DNA from: Collybia mongolica
Lineage: Eukaryota > Basidiomycota > Agaricomycetes > Agaricales > Clitocybaceae
Direction: 5' to 3'
Length of the DNA: 64,000 bases
Assembly: GCA_013420905.1 (NCBI GenBank)
Contig: JAAXNY010000009.1
Location: 186,001 to 250,000 of the forward strand
How positions within the stretch are numbered: the stretch's first letter is position 1; every line of letters begins with the position of its first letter. A program made the position numbers and the translations under genes. Positions 46,191 through 58,618 of the stretch are shown one piece after another. The notes beneath the pieces are model-generated. The model ran no database searches. It was not told the origin of the DNA and saw only the letters and a list, made by a program, of their open reading frames with translations.

Positions 46191-47746
46191 ATGCCATGGG
46201 TCCCCAAGACTCCAACAGAGTGTGGACTCCTCGATCTCCCAAATGAGCTTCTTCTCCAGGTATTCGATTCACTTCAAAATGAGCTCTACGGCCTTTTCTT
46301 CGTGTCGAGACGACTCCACCATCTGGCGCTCACCACATACCTAGAACGCAACGGGATGAGTCCTTTCACAGGAGAGCTCATTCTCTTCGACGACCGAACT
46401 CAGGGAGTCTTGCGGGCATTATCGATTGCGCTCTTCCGACCGGCTCTAAAACGTATTCACTGTACTTTCAATTTCGGTGGGCCCGAAAAGGAACTTGTAC
46501 GGAACATACGTGGGATTGTACGTTTAGCATCTAAACTGTCCCGCATGGAAGAAGTCCATTTTGACTTGATTCACATTCCTGAAAACGGACAGTGGTTCGG
46601 CTCTAACTGGTATAAAAAGCTGTCTGTGGATAATGTCATGGGCGACTGGGAACGGGAGTTCCTTGTCTTGTTCCGCTCTGTCCTCGAAACAGGGTGCACC
46701 ACACTCACTATTTGCCTTCAGGGAACTGGTTGGTCTATTGCTTCTACTCCAAGCCAGTTAATCTCAGCCGTCGGCGGCCGAAAGTGGAGCTCGAGGCTTT
46801 CTGATTTCCTTCCCCGCAACTCCATCACAGATCCTCTTGCGGGATTGGAATGGCGCATGAACCAAGAGACCGATCTTTCTCATGTGTCGGTGGCCCTGCC
46901 TAGCGGGCACATTGATCTCAAAACTTTTAATCTACACTGCTCTATGCTACTCCACGCCTAGTTCTGTTCAAGGACTATTGAAATCCTCAACAGTTTAAGT
47001 CTGTCGACCCTTTCTTTGAAACACCTATGTATAGATCCAACACCGTTGGCTATCATCCTCCCTCGACTTACACTCCACACGCTATCCTCCCTTTCCATTG
47101 ACGCGTGCATGATCGTGTATAGAGATTTATCTAATCTCATTCACCGTCATCCACATATTACACACCTCTATCTTGGCCGACGGTGGCACCGCCTCCTTCC
47201 GATGCCGAGTTATCCAAGTCTGCTTTACATCAATTGACACATTTATCCGCAACACGGGAATACTTGATCAATTTCCTCTCTTCAGCCGACTCTTTGCCCA
47301 ACATCAAAACCGTCGATCTTATGATTCGGGTATTTCGAGGGGACCGTTTCGATTTCGAGGAATCAAATAACATGACATCCTCTATCTCACATCGTCTCAG
47401 AAAGGTGGACTTTGCCCTTGAGCTCTCGTTGGAATCAAGTACAGGGGACTGGATGTTTCAGGAAATGTACCCGAAATGCGACAAACAGGAAAGTGTTATG
47501 TCCCATGTGGCCAAAATTCGCATCAACCTCCGAACTTATCACCTCCCTCGCGATGTTATGATGATTCTTCCAAGATGGCTGTCATATTTTCCTGGTTTGA
47601 AGCAAGCAACGATATCCACGCGTCAAACACCCCCCACGGATGTCCTGTTATTGCACCCCTTCTTTCATTCTATAAGTAAACTGTGCCCAAGGATAGAAAT
47701 TATCGAGATGAACGACGAAGTTTACGATATCGAAACTCACCTCTAG
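46191..47746 (+). pseudogene. F-box protein gene with in-frame stop and frameshift
   Basis: The frame starts with ATG at 46191. It encodes an F-box (GLLDLPNELLLQVFDSLQ, FFVSRRLHHLALTTYLERNG) and an N-terminal region typical of basidiomycete F-box/LRR proteins. A TAG at 46959-46961 interrupts it, yet the same frame continues with sensible repeats (TIEILNSLSLSTLSLKHLC, IHRHPHITHLYLG) to about 47170. Homology then shifts frame around 47165-47185 and continues (LIKFL-like EYLINFLSSADSLP, VAKIRINLRTYHLP) to a stop at 47744-47746. No pair of normal splice sites removes both lesions while keeping the homologous segments, so it is called a pseudogene. It resembles the intact F-box protein at 40426-42033 only distantly. 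An assembly error is possible. Confidence 0.7.
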
Positions 47747-48311
47747 CCTCTCCTCGGTCCGATTCTCCGGTGTTTGGCGTTACCTCATCGTAAAAATACG
47801 TCGCCCACAACCACCCACTGTCCCGTCGCAGAGGAAAGTCAATCGTTCGAAGCTACAAACGGGGTACACTAGGTACACCGCCTCTGCTAGGTGCTTGACT
47901 CCGTACTTAACGATGCTTGACCCTGTTCCTCGTGTAGGAAATTAATTATACTCTAACGCTTCAGGGTTGAAGCTCACAACTAAATAGTGCATATACGGTA
48001 TGATTTTGCGTAATTGTATTTTATCGATCGAGCCCTGCTTACTACCGCATTGGCCATGGTGTTGAATGTATGCATAAAGCAGCAATTTCAATACATTGGA
48101 TGCTGTAAAGGATCGATCAAAGTTAACGTTTTCGAAGTTACTGTATAACCACAGTCCAAATGGGCATAATCATTAAACCCTTTTCATGGCCGTGCCAAGA
48201 TCCTTTTGAGCATCGCCGGCCGCATCTCCGTAGCTCGTTGTTCGCTTTCCCTCGCTTCCAAGTCATAGTTCAACATAGAGTCCTACCACATCTTTCAACG
48301 GCACCAATACC
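47747..48311. other. Intergenic upstream of M50B-like gene
   Basis: Short gap holding the promoter of the following gene. Nothing else recognised. Confidence 0.45.
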
Positions 48312-49740
48312 ATGCCTCTAGTTGACGTCGATCCAACAATTGATACCCACGGCCTGGTCCGTACACATTATGTACGCGATTTTCAGACGCAAATTATGCC
48401 AAACGAGACACAGAAAGTCACTCTAATAGTGGCAGGATGCTATATCCTGGTTATCGGAATCCTCTGGTGCGTTACATGCCCTACAGTATGCACAACTTAA
48501 ACTGAGTGCCATTTCCTCTACACTATAGGCACGCCCCAGTTCTCAAGTTGATTAGTGAGCCATGTCCTCTGACAACGATTGGATACTGATAGAGCATTTT
48601 AGTTTATCCTTTTAAGTAAGTAGCTCTGAGTGGAATAACTGCACGGTCCAATGCATAACCTCCCTCAGATTGCTCACAGTTGGGTTTCACGAAGTAAATA
48701 ACAGTACACACTTTCCTCTGCCTTGTATCTGATATAATTTGCAGATGAGCCATGCATTTATGGGGGTGTTGACGTGCGCACATATTCACTCTATCGAACT
48801 TGATCGTGCGTAGCTTGTTGATTGTATGTTCTCAAGGCCTAATACTTTCTTGGACAGCGGACGAGGGAGGCTCAACAAGCATGTCTGGCGGCATACCATG
48901 GTTGACCCTGCCAGCAGGGTATCTGGGGTCATCCTTCATTGGCGCATGCTTGATAGCCTGCGGCTTTAATACTAATGCAAGCAAAATCGCGTCAATCGTC
49001 TTAGCAGTTTTCTTTCTGTTCACCCTTTGGTGGGCAAGGCGGAATTTGCTGTGAGTACCATAGCAATCTGTCTTTGCATTTCACTGGTTACATTTATGAC
49101 TAGAACATGGGCCCTCATTTTGGGAATGTCCGGCATTATTGTCCTCTTTTGGTTTGTTGGTGGGGGTGTGGCACTGCGATACCTTGTGGGTTCTTATTTT
49201 TCTTACACAGCCGGAATGATATCATTCATCTTTTATTATTATTATTATTACCAGGTGTTATTTATAGGTGTCATGTCATGCATGTATGTTCTTTGGGACG
49301 TCATTGGTATGTGCGTACCAATTGATGAATACACGGTCTGGATTGACCCACCATTAAAGATGACACGATCGCCCGCAAAGCCAATGAATCAGATGCTTCC
49401 GCTTTCGCCAAAATTTGCGGATGCTTTCCATCACAAGGCATCCTCTCTCGCTCTTCGATTGAGATTCACCACTTACCCCTGTCTTCAGTGTGGGGCGTTA
49501 TTTGGCTCATTCAAGCACTTATATTCTTCGCCTTTGGAGTCATTGTTGGCCTGGTGGCTTTCAAAGTAAGCTTTCCTTCTATGTACATATTCATCTGTTA
49601 TTTACTGCAAATTAAACAGCAATCTTCCAACCAACAAATAACGGACTCATCTCATTTTCTGCCTGTTCCTGGCGCGAAATCAGGAGCACTTTCAACGCTG
49701 CCCAGAGCTACTCTGGTCACGCTTGCGACATATGGCCTAA
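48312..49740 (+). CDS. Peptidase M50B-like integral membrane metalloprotease
   Basis: Ten exons sum to 891 nt, 296 residues: 48312-48466, 48529-48554, 48603-48615, 48669-48693, 48745-48805, 48837-49050, 49104-49185, 49255-49306, 49360-49565, 49684-49740. After a first membrane helix (LIVAGCYILVIGILWH) comes YPFKLLTVGFHEMSHA with the zinc-binding HExxH at His72-His76. The family block DEGGSTSMSGG, TLPAGYLGSSFIGACLI, GFNTNASKIASIV, WWARRNLL, MSCMYVLWDVIDDTI and NESDASAFAKICG follow. This matches the fungal/plant M50B-like family, presumed intramembrane proteases of unknown substrate. Exon 3 is 13 nt. A 51-nt stop-free segment (about 49436-49486, ending in CAG) before VWGVIWL may be a weak GC-AG intron or a translated insert; both keep the frame. 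Confidence 0.87.
48603..48615 (+). other. 13-nt micro-exon of M50B-like gene
   Basis: TTTATCCTTTTAA is framed by TTTTAG and GTAAGT. It encodes the conserved IYPFK junction just before the HExxH segment. Confidence 0.75.
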
Positions 49741-50552
49741 TATTGCTAGGTGTCCTGTGAACACCGCCTTCGGCCTCCCCTTGGATTACTTGCTTTCTTG
49801 ATTCCGGACTTTGTATCTTGTACACATTGAGCAGACGTGTGAGATATTACTGTAGCGTAGTACGACATTAACAAATTGACTATATCCTAAGAATGAAATA
49901 AGTGCCACCGATTTGTGGCAGGTCTTCAGTCTATGTTTGGAGTCAGCCAAATTATCATATATGCCACAAGAAATGATGTGCCTCAGTACCTAAATCATTG
50001 TGCGTCCAGCATAGTTGAACTCCCCCAATGATTCACTCAAACCAACTTCAACCAGATTAATCTCGCGTACGAGCATGTCCAGGCCACTCAAGTCCCAGAT
50101 CAAGAAATAACAGGCTAATCTACAAATCTTCCCAAAACCAACTCAATCTCAAACACCTTAAGATATTTAACTATTTTTTTTACGATCGAGACTACCAGTA
50201 AGTTAGCAGTACAGACGTCATGATCCACGACCATGGATATCGGGCCCGCCAAAATACCCAGTCTTTACAATTGACAACCCATTACCCCTTCTATAAAATC
50301 CACATAAGTGAAATTGTCCAACAACTGCAATATGCCCTTTATTTCTTGAGAAGGAATCAAGTCGGGACCCCCGTTCGATATCACGAAAGACGCTGTGAAC
50401 TTCAAAAGATATCTTGATTGAAGAGATGGTTTTCACCAAGGACTCCGACCTCCTGGACTTGGGTGGGCAGCATACTATCTGTTGGTGCTTAAGACGGCGC
50501 ATCAGGACACTATGTTATTTTCGTACCTAGTTCAAAGGTATGGAAAGGATAC
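49741..50552. other. Intergenic between M50B-like gene and SMP-30 fragment
   Basis: About 0.8 kb without a recognisable gene on either strand. Short frames near 50220-50500 have no motif. Confidence 0.45.
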
Positions 50553-51040
50553 GGATAGGAACAGCAAGCTTTATCGACAGGTCAGTTCACTACTCAGTTT
50601 TCCGCTTATCTGCGCCTCTAACGCCAGAAGATGGATAGCGAATACATTTCCAGACTCCGTGAAATTTGATACCTTCTCCGGTATTTTATGATTCACTATT
50701 TCTTCGAGACTCCCGGTAGTAACAAATAAGGCATCCATATTCGGTCCTGAAAATAAACGAATGCCTTGAGTTATTGTGATTTGTAAAGGGATAAAGGGGC
50801 ATCTCCGGATACGGGTGCGGTAATATTGCGAGCGTTAGGAAATGCGATTTCTAGACCGGGCGTTCTGTCAGGAGGTATTAAATTACTTTATCACCCGCCC
50901 ACCCAAGTACGGTGGTCAGAGCGCTGATATATTCGCTGGTGACTTCGAGGAAATGGGTGAGCTTACTTTGCGACATATAACCTATCCTGGTCGTCCAAGT
51001 ATATCCCATCAAAGACGTCCTTGATAAGGAGTATTTACCT
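50553..51040 (-). pseudogene. Truncated duplicate of the SMP-30 lactonase gene (3' part only)
   Basis: The sequence aligns with 28138-28600, covering the 3' flank, the last two exons and part of the third-last exon of the intact lactonase gene at 28170-29504, in the same orientation. It lacks the first four exons. The splice donor equivalent to GGAG|GTGCACC has become GGAGATGCC, so correct splicing would be lost. Similarity stops sharply at about 51040, where the duplicated FunK1 flank begins. It is non-functional by truncation. Confidence 0.88.
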
Positions 51041-51743
51041 AAGAGTGAGAAGACTGCCAGTGGTTTCAGGGCCGACCAGGAGGTCTTGAAAGTGGCTCAA
51101 ATACACGGGTATGTAGATAATTCCGACCACAAGGCGACCTCGAGGGTGACTTATGAAGGGGCCAATTGTCGTAGGGCGCTCTAGGCACTTAGATGCTCCT
51201 TGCGATCGTGAACAAATTGCCAGCCGCAGTGGAAGTCAAACGCAGTCTTGACAGATTTTGTTGTATCACAACCGTGTTGCTCGTGATCTGTATCGTGATC
51301 TGTATCGAAAAAACTTGTTGAGGTTGAAAGCCAAAGTCCTAGGTAGTCCCCTAAGGGTTGAGTCGAGATTGTGCTTATATCAGGCTGGGCCGGCATTTGG
51401 CCATGTTCAATGGGCACATGATCTGGAAGTGACACGTGGGCGTCACACACACTTTCTTTCCAAGTCATCAAATTGGACCCATTGTTCGCTGCTCTCAGTA
51501 GTGTTCTGAACCATCGCGGGACTCAAATCAGCCAGTTATCGATGGGATATCCCCGGTATCTTTGGCCATCGCATCCAAGAGTATATAATCATGGTACTTT
51601 ATGCTGTTCTGCCTCTCGAACGGGCACACTCCCCTCGGATTTCGACTCTTGATTCTCACTACGACCGTAAATTGCCCACCTGCATTGACGACCAGCCTAC
51701 CCTCTCCACTACTCAGAACGGGGGTCCCCTCATCGATCACATC
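51041..51743 (+). repeat. Duplicated 5' flank of FunK1 (direct copy of 33215-33879)
   Basis: The match to 33215-33879 begins at AGAGTGAGAAGACTGCC, immediately after the lactonase fragment, and runs to the kinase ATG. It includes a small local duplication absent from the other copy (two GTGATCTGTATCG units near 51288-51305). Confidence 0.85.
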
Positions 51744-54485
51744 ATGGATGTACAAACCACTCCCCCACGTACACAACCAACAAACCTACCAGCAGTCACT
51801 GCTATACAAGGAACACCCCACAATCGTGGTTCTTCCAGTCGGTCGCACCGCGACGACACTAATGGTATTATGGTAGAGCCTCAGCGTGTTTGCGAAGATT
51901 ACGACGACTACATCCGTGAGGATTTGTCAAAACATCGCGTTTATATCTCTTTCGAGAACGGATTGAAAACTCTCCTCCATGTTCCCGAAGACTGGAGATC
52001 CAGCAGGCACGAATATTCAAGGATCATTTCTAGGATTCGCGAAGATACTAAATATCACGAGTACCGGAACACGTATCTCGGGATATGCAAGGACGTGGGA
52101 GCGATAGAACCATCGCTATACGAGCCACAAGCTACGTTATACAATCACACCATCTCTCTGATAAACCAGTTCTGTAAACCGCGGAATCGCAAGCAAGGGA
52201 ACAATTTGTTGCATTTCCAAAAAAATCACCCGAAGTACATCGCTCAAGGGATCTTCACTGGGCTGAACCCTGACCTCACAGCCAAGTTTGAACCCTTGAA
52301 GGACCGAAAACCCTTGGTTTGGCCGATGATCGTACACATTGAGGAGACTAAAGATAGTGATGTAGCGTTAGACAGAGGTCGTGATGGGCCGCGAGCGAGG
52401 AAACCTGGTAAAGCCATTCATTGTATTGAAGTAACAACGACACTCTAAAACTATCTTTAAGGCGAAGAGGACCCATTATCTGAGCACCGCACACCATGCC
52501 GAAAAACTCTAAAATCCTCGGCCTCTCAGACTGACCCCGTGCCCGATAAGAAACGCAAAAACGAAAGTACCGGGTTCATTGCCAATAAGGTTCCTCGTAC
52601 ATCAAAAACGCCCACAGTATCTGCGTCATCAACCGCACGGTCCACTACAGCGCTCCCTGAAAATCAAAAAACGGCTGGGGCTCGCCTGCAGTGCGCCCGT
52701 TACCTCATGGAAATGCTAGAACTATCAATCCTTCGGTCACACGCGTTCTTAACACTAGTCGACCGCGATCACCTCCAATTGATGTACGCTGATCGTTCCG
52801 CAATTGTTACTACCAGTATCATAGACCTCACGACACCCGAGGGAGAGACCATGTTCCTGGCGATGCTCATCGCTTTCCACCGCCTCACGCCCGGGCAATG
52901 GGGTTTTCTTCCCCTTGTTGACAATTCCTTTACCACCAAGCCGAGTGGCGACGCCGCATACCATCGGAATAAGAACTCGGCTACTTCAAAACAAGACTGC
53001 TTGAAGAATTTGACCTTGCATTTGCAGAAGAAGATTGGGAAGAGCCCCCTGTGTTTGACGTTACAAGAGATCCTTTACCACCAACCTGGGATTATTGGGC
53101 GTGGTACGTGTGTCGTTGGGGCTCTCTGTGAAGATATCAAAGAATGGGAGGGACGGGAGCTAGTCGTGAAAGTCAGTTGGCCAAGCAAGACTCGCCCGAG
53201 CGAGATTTCGTTGCTCGACCGTGCCAGGAGGAAAGGGGAAGAGTTGTTGGCAAAAAGGCAAGCCCGACGTGATGTCCTTGAAGAGGAAATCGAAAGGTTG
53301 CGGGAACGCGGGGAATTTGACGAAGCCACAGCGAAATCGCAAGAGGCGAAACACCTTGTCGAGGAATCCGGAACGCACTGGGCCCTCAACCATCTTCCTA
53401 ATATTCTTCATTCAGAGGATTTCGTATTCGACCCCGAAGGGGAACCAATGCCACAGGCAAAATTGGCCCTATTCCTTTCGAAGGCCGAATTCATTAATGG
53501 AACCTTTAACTATGAACTCCGAGTCCTTCGGGTCTCTGTTCAAGAGAAACTTCACAAGATCACCACACTGCCCACTCTTTTAGATTATGCCCAAGCATTT
53601 TACGACATCTTTATTTGTAAGCTTGTTATTCTACAACGTGATGCACAATCCTATTAACGCACCCTCCTTTCAGGCCACCGATGGCTCTATGATTGCCCTC
53701 GCATCCTTCATCGCGATATTAGCTCCGGAAACATCATGTATCGTATTATCGGGGGCAAGATATACGGCGTCTTGAATGATCTCGATTTGTCCTCCTTACG
53801 AGAAAGTCTGGACCAAGGAGTTCAGATGTCGTTACAGCGAACTGGGACCCCCCCTTACATGGCCATCGAACTGCTTCAAGACGTCTGTGCTAATACGCGT
53901 CTTGTTCGCCATCTCTACCGACACGATTTGGAGTCGTTTGCCTATGTCCTTTTAATTCTCTGTTCCCGAAACAAGTTCAATCCTAGTACTTCCTCCATTG
54001 AACGTCTAACACAGGCCCCTTTCAACGGATGGTTTGACCCCGAGTTGAGTTGGCACAATCTAGCAGTTAACAAGTATAAATATCTGCTGGGGAACCTCCC
54101 ACTTTCCATGGATATACACCCGAGTTTCCAAGGCTTTATTCCCTGGCTTAAAACCCTTTTGTTTGCTTTCAGGAACGGTTTCACCGCCCAGATCAATTGG
54201 CAAGTGGACATGGACAACTTCAATGAACAGCTGCAGGAAGGCTCATCTGCGAAAGTTGAGGAAGAGCACAACCCTCGGTTGTGGCAGACTTTGGACGGGG
54301 GACAACCGGTCAGTCAAAAGGCACTGAAACCCGCTCCCTTTAGGGAAGGAACATTGGGTGGACAAGTGAAGTATTTGAAGGTGCTTCACTCCTTGTCAAC
54401 ATTTGCTGGAAAGTCGCTTGTGTACCGAGAATTCGATGTACGGCGTGAGGAATACACCACTGACGATGATATAGTTTACTCCTAG
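51744..54485 (+). CDS. FunK1-type fungal protein kinase, copy 3 (intact)
   Basis: Exons 51744-52407, 52462-53616 and 53674-54485 join to 876 residues. The start was chosen by alignment with the other copies (MDVQTTPPRTQ); the frame is open further upstream with another ATG at 51591, within the duplicated flank. Catalytic features are complete: ELVVKVSW, ILHRDISSGN, NDLDL, GTPPYMAIELL and YRHDLESFAYVLL. The N-terminal 60% is closest to copy 2 (33880), whereas the C-terminal part and 3' flank are closest to copy 1 (13799), so this copy shares blocks with both. FunK1 kinases are expanded in agaricomycetes; targets are unknown. The sequence shows no lesions, so it is presumed expressed. Confidence 0.9.
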
Positions 54486-54722
54486 TACATTCACCAGCTG
54501 TTCCAGAAGAATACCCCTTTGTATCATTGTAATCTCAGAACGCCGACATTGTGCTCTAATTGTCGCTCACGCATTTGGACATTCATTACGAATTTTCCCA
54601 TGCCATGATCATTATTGACCAAAATTGGGTATTTATACTGACATGGTTTCCAATTATCACTGGCAGAACGATGCCTATACCGTTTTGACCAGCCGGGTTT
54701 CTCAATACTGGAAAAGAAATGC
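54486..54722 (+). repeat. 3' flank shared with FunK1 copy 1 (right arm of inverted repeat)
   Basis: This stretch resembles the reverse complement of about 13500-13798, including CATGCCATGATCATTATTGA and AATGCCTATAC. Similarity fades near 54722. The stretch is non-coding. Confidence 0.75.
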
Positions 54723-57700
54723 CTCTTAGATGGCGATTAACCAGGAATGAGGTCGCTCAAGGTATTTCTTCGATACCCAAGATTTGGTGTGCGCTTCAGA
54801 CGAAACAAGCCGCTATTTGACGGCCCTTCCGGGAATCAGAAGGTTGCAAGGAACATAAGCTGATTTGAGGCAAGGCGGAATGACGAACGCAGGAGTCGGA
54901 TATTGATAAGGTTAACTCCCACGGTTAGACAAAAAGCTTTCGGAGCGCTTTCTTCCATGTGGGAACGATGTGGGGTTAAGTGATCCTTCAAAAAACATTT
55001 GACTAAATTTGCAGGATGTTGGTCATGAATTGGCGGAAAGGTACAGACAGACCGGCAACCATGTCCCACTCAAACATACATTCCACGATGATACATATGT
55101 TCTTAGTCACTTGACACGAGTATCATTCCGAGTCTTCGTCCTGAGCAAGCAACGCTCTGATGTCGCCTTTGGCTCACCGAACCCACCCTCGGATAGAAAT
55201 TGTGTTGTGGTTGCGCTGAGAATTTCGTCAGGGCTGATTATACGTTGGAGGCATGTCTTGAATACCACCTTCAATATATCCTCCTAAGCCCTATACAGAC
55301 AGAATAGAGTCATGGCATTTCTTTGGGCGCAAAGTGCAGGGAGGAACCTTACACCCACCCCACAAAATTCTCATTGGTCTTTCCTGCTTGCACGACCTTA
55401 GAGCCAGGGGACCAAACTGAAATACGAACAGTTGCAAACCTGGCAGCACCACCAGTACGCCTTCGGAGTGCTTGATAATGTTCGCGTTCATGTAACCTTC
55501 TTCGCCGTTTCCATGTCCTTGATTTCCCGAGTTACACGAGGTCTGGTTGCTGCTGACTCCCGTACAACCCGAAACCGCCCCGCCCCCTTGACATATGTTG
55601 GCCACGATGTTTCCGTTCCCCCCGCCATGAGCTGTACACAACTAAACTTGAGCGAGGACAACAACCAATAGTGGAACTTTACCCCAATGCATAAAAAAAT
55701 ACCAGTCTTTGACGCGATTTCGTCTTTGAAGGTTTCAGGGAATATCTGGGGTATCGTGCGTACCGTTAGTATTTTCACAATGACTCCAGCGGTGTTTAAC
55801 CTTGACGAGCCACGGGTCGCTGCCTTCAAAACTTCCTCGGGCTTCCTCGCTATTTGTCCACTTATCGAGTATTGATTATCCCGAGTTTTCTTTTTTCAGC
55901 TCTTCAAGATGCCCAGAGATTAGAGATTACGTCTCGACAGACGCTCCGGTTGCTGCCTGGGATAGAGTCAGCCACAATGACAGCAAGAACTACCCGGGGG
56001 ATATGCCACATTCTCAATACCACGACTTTAGCTGACAGGTCTATCATAGGGCCTGTTGTGTTCTGCGGTTTTCCCAGAGTCACCGGAGGCTTCGGAAGGG
56101 CAGCGGACCCGAGGATCGTATTTGGACAGGCAGTTCCGCAATCCTCAGAGTGCATCCGTCCTCCCAAGGTGCTGGCCTAACAATATTTACAGCAACACCA
56201 GAGGCGGCAGTGCGTATTAATAAATCTCGAATGCAATCGAAAAGTCATATATATGGACGATTAAGGACGACCCCGGGGAAAAATACTCACGGAATTATAG
56301 AGCGAGAAGTATATCCCATATACTACTTGTCAGAATAGAGCAATGTAGACGGTAGATGAAACGAGCATGCCCGTAAGGTGAGGCTTTTGTCAGTTCATTT
56401 TATCTTTGATAGAAGCTGACTACGTATGTGTCAGGGTCTGCTCTCACTGGAAAATCAGGTCGGACTTACTACTAGGCTGCCATCCAGATACTCTAAGTGG
56501 GCCTTGGAGACTAAGAACTAAGATAATAGCCGAGCTTTTGGTAGATTCCTGCTGTCGGCTACGGACAAATCCTGTAGGAAGGTACTAGGCACTGGGGACC
56601 TGCCCTATCTCCCTCGTTGAGCATACATATCTGATCAGCGTAGATAGTCGAGTCCAAGTCTCTGCTCCCGACAGATGTATACAAGTCCAGTAAGTTTCAA
56701 AACAGAGTAGATACCTTATGTTATGGGCCGGCTGTACGATTAAGGCCTGCATACTTGTTCCTCGTCAGAGTATTGGCCTATCGACCGACTTTGGGTAGTC
56801 CTGCTGCTGTTTCCAATCTACCGACCAGGCTCTGTATGTACAATCAAAATAACTCGTAATCACGATTTGATAAAGCTTGATTGCATCCGCTCGTAAGAAA
56901 CTCGGATAAACCTGGATCATGATGAGGTACAGCTTGAAACTGAAAGGGACCCCATCCGACCCTGCTCAAACTACTCCGCAAATTTCAGAACCCCTATTTA
57001 CCAGGCCGCATGACGGGAAGTCGTAATAAGAAATGTCGATAATTTTCTCGGTTGTGGGAAATGGGCAGTGAGTAGAAGACTTCTCGTAATTCGAATAGCG
57101 CTTTTTGCGAGATAAGTGATGGTGACAAAAGTCTCGTTTGTTTTTTGTTTGGCTGCGCTGGCCAATTCTGAGCACTCCGGTTCAAGTTCATGAAATCATA
57201 ATCTCTTCCTTCAATTGAAGCCAGTCACGGTCACGGTGCTCGGAAGCTCAGAGGCATTCAAGGAGTGTTCCGTTTTTATTGTCTTTGAGAGAGACGTGAT
57301 TCTGGAAATGCATAAAAGGTGACTAATATATACCCATCGATGTGCAGTATGTGGCCTTTTCTCTCGCCTCGCTAGCACTGAGGGATATGCGCGCGAATTA
57401 GTAGGATCTAAATAACAGTTGTTATACCGAGGCAGTCGGCAGCCTCCAGTACATCTTTCTTCCACCTGCTTGGAAGATTTTTGGCTTAGCAGATATGGGC
57501 TTGAGGCCTAACAAAGCGCGTCGCTTGAGTTTTCCTGGGCAACGGTTCTCTGTCTGAGGCCAACCACGCCCCAGGGCAGATCGACGATCGTCCTAGCTGA
57601 ACAGTGTATTCGGGGGAAGAACTGGTAACCTTGTTCTGGCGAATAATGGTCATGGTCAAGTACGCTTTGCCATCACGCGATGTGTGGCAAGCACGACGTC

Positions 57701-57896
57701 GTGGCCAAGGGATATAGTGACTTCCTGCTTGATGTCTCGAGGGCGAACAAAGCGTATAGATGGGTTGGCCATGGCCACCCAACTAGAACCTATATATCTA
57801 GGCGCTTCAAGAGACCATTGCCTCAGTCAATCGACTAGACATCCTTGTCTCTACAACATCTACAATTACTGCGGCTAGTATCTCATCCACATTAGT
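54723..57896. other. Gene-poor stretch of about 3.2 kb
   Basis: No convincing gene. Short frames occur on both strands. One on the minus strand (55641-55291) begins Gly/Asn/Cys-rich (CQGGGAVSGCTGVSSNQTSC). Another (56167-55904) has a CGTACPNTI motif followed by a hydrophobic segment. They might be fragments of a small secreted protein, but no joinable exon structure was found. No terminal repeats or transposase motifs seen. Confidence 0.4.
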
Positions 57897-58618
57897 ATGA
57901 CTTTTTGTGAAACATCACTACTCTTGTCCCCTGTTTTACCTGAGCTCAACGAAGTTACGCGTCTTTCGCCACCGGGACTGCCGCATAGGGTTCTCGATAG
58001 TGGGTTAATTGACAGGGTTTCGAGCCCGGACGAGAACGGGCCACCTCTGGGTAGCGCGACCAACAAGAAAGCTGCATTTTATCGACTGGTATGTGTCCGG
58101 TTTCGCTTCATCGAGGATCATGACCATTGACTGTTTATGAATCTCAACAGACCCGCAACCCGCTCTCGGACGTCACGAAACTATATTACGTTGTTCCGGC
58201 AGAAGTGAGTTCGCATTCAGATCCAATAGTTCACAGATTGATCCTTCATAACTAGGCCAGCCAAAACGCTGCTCACTCAACACCTGACAAGTCTACTACA
58301 AACTGTCCTACGCCGCACGACAACCTGGTGAACATAGATCGCAGGCTCCAGCCCGTCATCATTGAACGTTCAAGTAGGATCAACTCGGACGAGTACATCC
58401 CCCCTCCATTCGATCCATTTGCCGATGACCCTGCTGGACCAACCCAGCATCTTCCATCGAATTTTCAAGGTCCTTTGTCTGACCTTTGGCCCCAGCGTCG
58501 TGAAGTCCTCGTTAGCCCCGCGCACGCTATCCTATGCGCCTTCTGGCCGCCGCTTCCCAGTGTAACCGGATTTTCGCCAGCCCTCTTCTCTGCTGAATCA
58601 ATATTTTCTCCCTCGTGA
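57897..58618 (+). CDS. Hypothetical protein, three exons
   Basis: Not recognised. Three exons, 57897-58088, 58151-58204 and 58256-58618, all joined in phase 0 with normal GT-AG introns of 62 and 51 nt, give 202 residues. The start ATG is followed by ETSLLLSPVLPELNEV; the middle contains FYRLTRNPLSDVTKLYYVVPAE. The C-terminal half is rich in Pro, Ser and Asp (EYIPPPFDPFADDPAGPTQ). There is no signal peptide, membrane segment or catalytic motif. The consistent phases and frame support a real gene, but chance cannot be excluded. It lies upstream of CWC22 in the same direction. Confidence 0.4.

Noticed and set aside
46962..47237. Separate small gene after the F-box stop codon
   Set aside because: The frame has no ATG start and continues the leucine-rich pattern of the upstream frame. 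It is the rest of the same broken gene.
49231..49251. TTA repeat as a functional microsatellite
   Set aside because: It is a short (TTA)n tract forming the pyrimidine/AT-rich end of an intron of the M50B-like gene; nothing beyond normal acceptor context.
55291..56167. Small cysteine-rich secreted protein or hydrophobin on the minus strand
   Set aside because: The Cys spacing does not fit the hydrophobin eight-Cys pattern, and no start, signal peptide and exon joining could be put together.
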